A stretch of 14,572 nucleotides of DNA from CAYVAP01 sp964343195 (GTDB taxonomy: Bacteria; Bacteroidota; Bacteroidia; J057): the NCBI GenBank assembly GCA_964343195.1, contig CAYFIR010000153.1, positions 1 through 14,572 of the forward strand, read 5' to 3'. Positions 13,447 through 14,572 of the stretch are shown piece after piece. The stretch's first letter is position 1. Every line of letters begins with the position of its first letter. The translations under genes and the position numbers were made by a program. The notes beneath the pieces are model-generated. The model saw only the letters and a program-made list of their open reading frames with translations, was not told where the DNA came from and ran no database searches.

Positions 13447-14469
13447 ATGGAAGACCACACACAATCTAGCCCTGGCTCTGCAATGGATTCAGTAAACTCT
13501 TTGTATTCAATTGGAGAGAGAGAAACCCAAAATGGCCAGAAGGTATCCCCAGAGTATGATATCTGGGGTAATAAACTAGATCAGTCTCTGGAGTTCTTTC
13601 AACTTCCCGACCAGATCGGGAAAATTATAGGTGCTTTTTCCGACTTGCCCATTGGAGCCCAGCCTTTTTCTAACAAAGAGAAAATTATTCGATTTTTTTT
13701 ATGGGTTATGGCTGGATTGGGAATATGGGGGGTGATTTTTTTTATAGGGAGTCCTACTGTATTCTGGAGTGTTGTTTGGTTCGTTATTGCGTTAGTGCTG
13801 GCTATTCTGCTTGCCATGGGTTCAATCCATTTTGAGCATATCAACCTCTTTATTGGAGTTTCAGGGTTTGCGAAGTATGTCTGTAAGGAGGGGAGGGAAA
13901 ATATCACAGAGGCCAAAGAGGTCAAGTTTGAAGATCTGACGGATGTTTTTTTTGCTCAAGTGGAGAAACGCTCAAACTATACATACCAATCTACTGATTA
14001 TTATTTTTCATTTTATGATACCAGAGTGAACAAGCTCCGGTTTCAATCAGCAGGGACTTTTGATAAAAAGTCTAAAATTGAGGGGCAGCCAATAGAGTTA
14101 AACTTCTGCAGGAAGATCGAACAATATTGGACCATGTATCTCTTAGATAAGATGCCAGATGAAATCAGGAAGCATGGGTATGTTTCGTTCAACATAAATG
14201 CTGGAGATAATAGATTCTCCCCATTCATTAAGATTGGTCCTGGATTCATCACATTTTTAAAAGGAGGTGATGAAGAGATCCGCTACAATTCTGATGAAAT
14301 CAAACGGATTTACTCAAAGGGGAGCGATCTATATATAGAGCATAAGAACTTTCAGCGAACCTTATTCTTCTTCAAGTCGGGTGATGCAGATAAGATCCCA
14401 ATGTTCAATTTAAGTAACCGTCAGTTTTTCTATCGAGCACTTGAACTCAACTTAGGTTATGAACTATAG
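13447..14469 (+). CDS. Hypothetical protein with two predicted membrane helices
   Basis: I do not recognise this 340-residue protein. From the ATG at 13447 it has a polar N-terminus of about 80 residues. Two hydrophobic segments follow, about 82-101 (RFFLWVMAGLGIWGVIFFIG) and 104-124 (FWSVVWFVIALVLAILLA), forming a helical hairpin. The rest is a soluble-looking alpha/beta region of about 200 residues rich in aromatic and charged residues. Its end (FITFLKGGDEEIRYNSDEI) could be a small beta-rich, PH-like domain, but that is a guess. The DNA is visibly AT-richer than the sugar locus, suggesting separate origin. The frame is open upstream through the IS right end, so the true N-terminus may have been lost; a GTG at 13438 is an alternative start. 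Its stop abuts a probable IS end, so the C-terminus may also be shortened. Confidence 0.7.
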   Translation: MEDHTQSSPGSAMDSVNSLYSIGERETQNGQKVSPEYDIWGNKLDQSLEFFQLPDQIGKIIGAFSDLPIGAQPFSNKEKIIRFFLWVMAGLGIWGVIFFIGSPTVFWSVVWFVIALVLAILLAMGSIHFEHINLFIGVSGFAKYVCKEGRENITEAKEVKFEDLTDVFFAQVEKRSNYTYQSTDYYFSFYDTRVNKLRFQSAGTFDKKSKIEGQPIELNFCRKIEQYWTMYLLDKMPDEIRKHGYVSFNINAGDNRFSPFIKIGPGFITFLKGGDEEIRYNSDEIKRIYSKGSDLYIEHKNFQRTLFFFKSGDADKIPMFNLSNRQFFYRALELNLGYEL

Positions 14470-14493
14470 GAGTTGTCTAAAGTAAAAAAGGCC

Positions 14494-14543
14494 CATAGTT
14501 GATTAAATTGTTGGTTCCAACACCTCAATTCTCTCAAACTATG
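14494..14543 (+). repeat. Inverted repeat covering the start codon of the last gene
   Basis: CATAGTTGATTAAATTG (14494-14510) and CAATTCTCTCAAACTATG (14526-14543) are imperfect inverted copies. A perfect inner hairpin, GTTGG-TT-CCAAC (14510-14521), sits between them. The right arm ends with the ATG of the downstream frame, so folding of a read-through transcript would bury the start codon. Confidence 0.7.
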
Positions 14544-14572
14544 AGCATTCTAAGCAAAGATACGATCGAACG
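14541..14572 (+). CDS. Partial gene, probable transposase N-terminus
   Basis: Only ten codons (MSILSKDTIE) are present before the window ends. The preceding terminal-repeat-like sequence and hairpin suggest a transposase, but the coding sequence itself is too short to prove it. Confidence 0.4.
   Translation, partial: MSILSKDTIE

Larger units (their letters stand above)
14470..14572 (+). mobile_element. Probable left end of a third insertion sequence (partial)
   Basis: Directly after the stop codon at 14469 comes GAGTTGTCTAAAGT, which resembles terminal repeats of IS4/IS5-type elements. It is followed by a palindromic leader and then a new ATG at 14541 (MSILSKDTIE) that runs off the window edge. 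The start resembles transposase N-termini by recall only. The right end lies outside, so the call depends on the pattern of end, leader and start. Confidence 0.5.

Overview
The window looks like chromosomal DNA of a member of the Bacteroidota. The reasons are the gene families (secreted DUF1593/Sde182-like nucleoside-hydrolase-fold protein, DUF2291 lipoprotein-like protein, split transketolase), mostly absent Shine-Dalgarno sequences, and candidate promoters close to the TTTG / TAnnTTTG pattern of that phylum. I cannot name genus or species from the sequence.

Region 1 (about 1-9400, all genes on the minus strand) is a sugar uptake and catabolism locus. In transcription order it holds a DeoR-family repressor, an L-fucose/L-arabinose isomerase-family enzyme, a secreted nucleoside-hydrolase-like protein, a transketolase split into N- and C-terminal subunits, a ribose-type periplasmic binding lipoprotein, a DUF2291 protein and a double-domain sugar ABC ATPase. 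The permease is not in the window and would be expected just beyond position 1. No sugar kinase or aldolase is visible. A plausible reading is import, isomerisation to a ketose and two-carbon transfer by transketolase. The locus carries three kinds of non-coding structure. There are two composite heptamer-repeat elements (1-99 and 4658-4744). A roughly 260 bp element (3385-3644) is made of short perfect hairpins arranged as an imperfect inverted repeat. A tandem 9-bp repeat (8524-8542) lies between the repressor and the isomerase and is a candidate operator.

Region 2 (about 9443-11588, plus strand) begins with a tyrosine-recombinase remnant directly beside the repressor promoter. It continues with a two-gene module: an XRE helix-turn-helix/ImmA-IrrE zinc-peptidase protein and a PIN-domain ribonuclease. 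This has the layout of a toxin-antitoxin or related stress-response pair. A promoter-like sequence with TTGAC/GTCAA half-sites sits in front of it.

Region 3 (11589-14572) is insertion-sequence debris with one orphan gene. A complete but inactivated 1261 bp IS3-family element (11711-12971, with terminal inverted repeats and an A-AAA-AAG slippery site) lies inside the transposase remnant of a second IS3-family element, whose 3' part runs to about 13418. An AT-richer gene for an unknown protein with two predicted membrane helices follows (13447-14469). It abuts what appears to be the left end of a third insertion sequence that leaves the window.

The most useful items for follow-up are the palindromic hairpin element, the paired heptamer composite repeats, the apparently kinase-free sugar pathway, and the peptidase/PIN module with its unusual TTG start in the same frame as the upstream gene.
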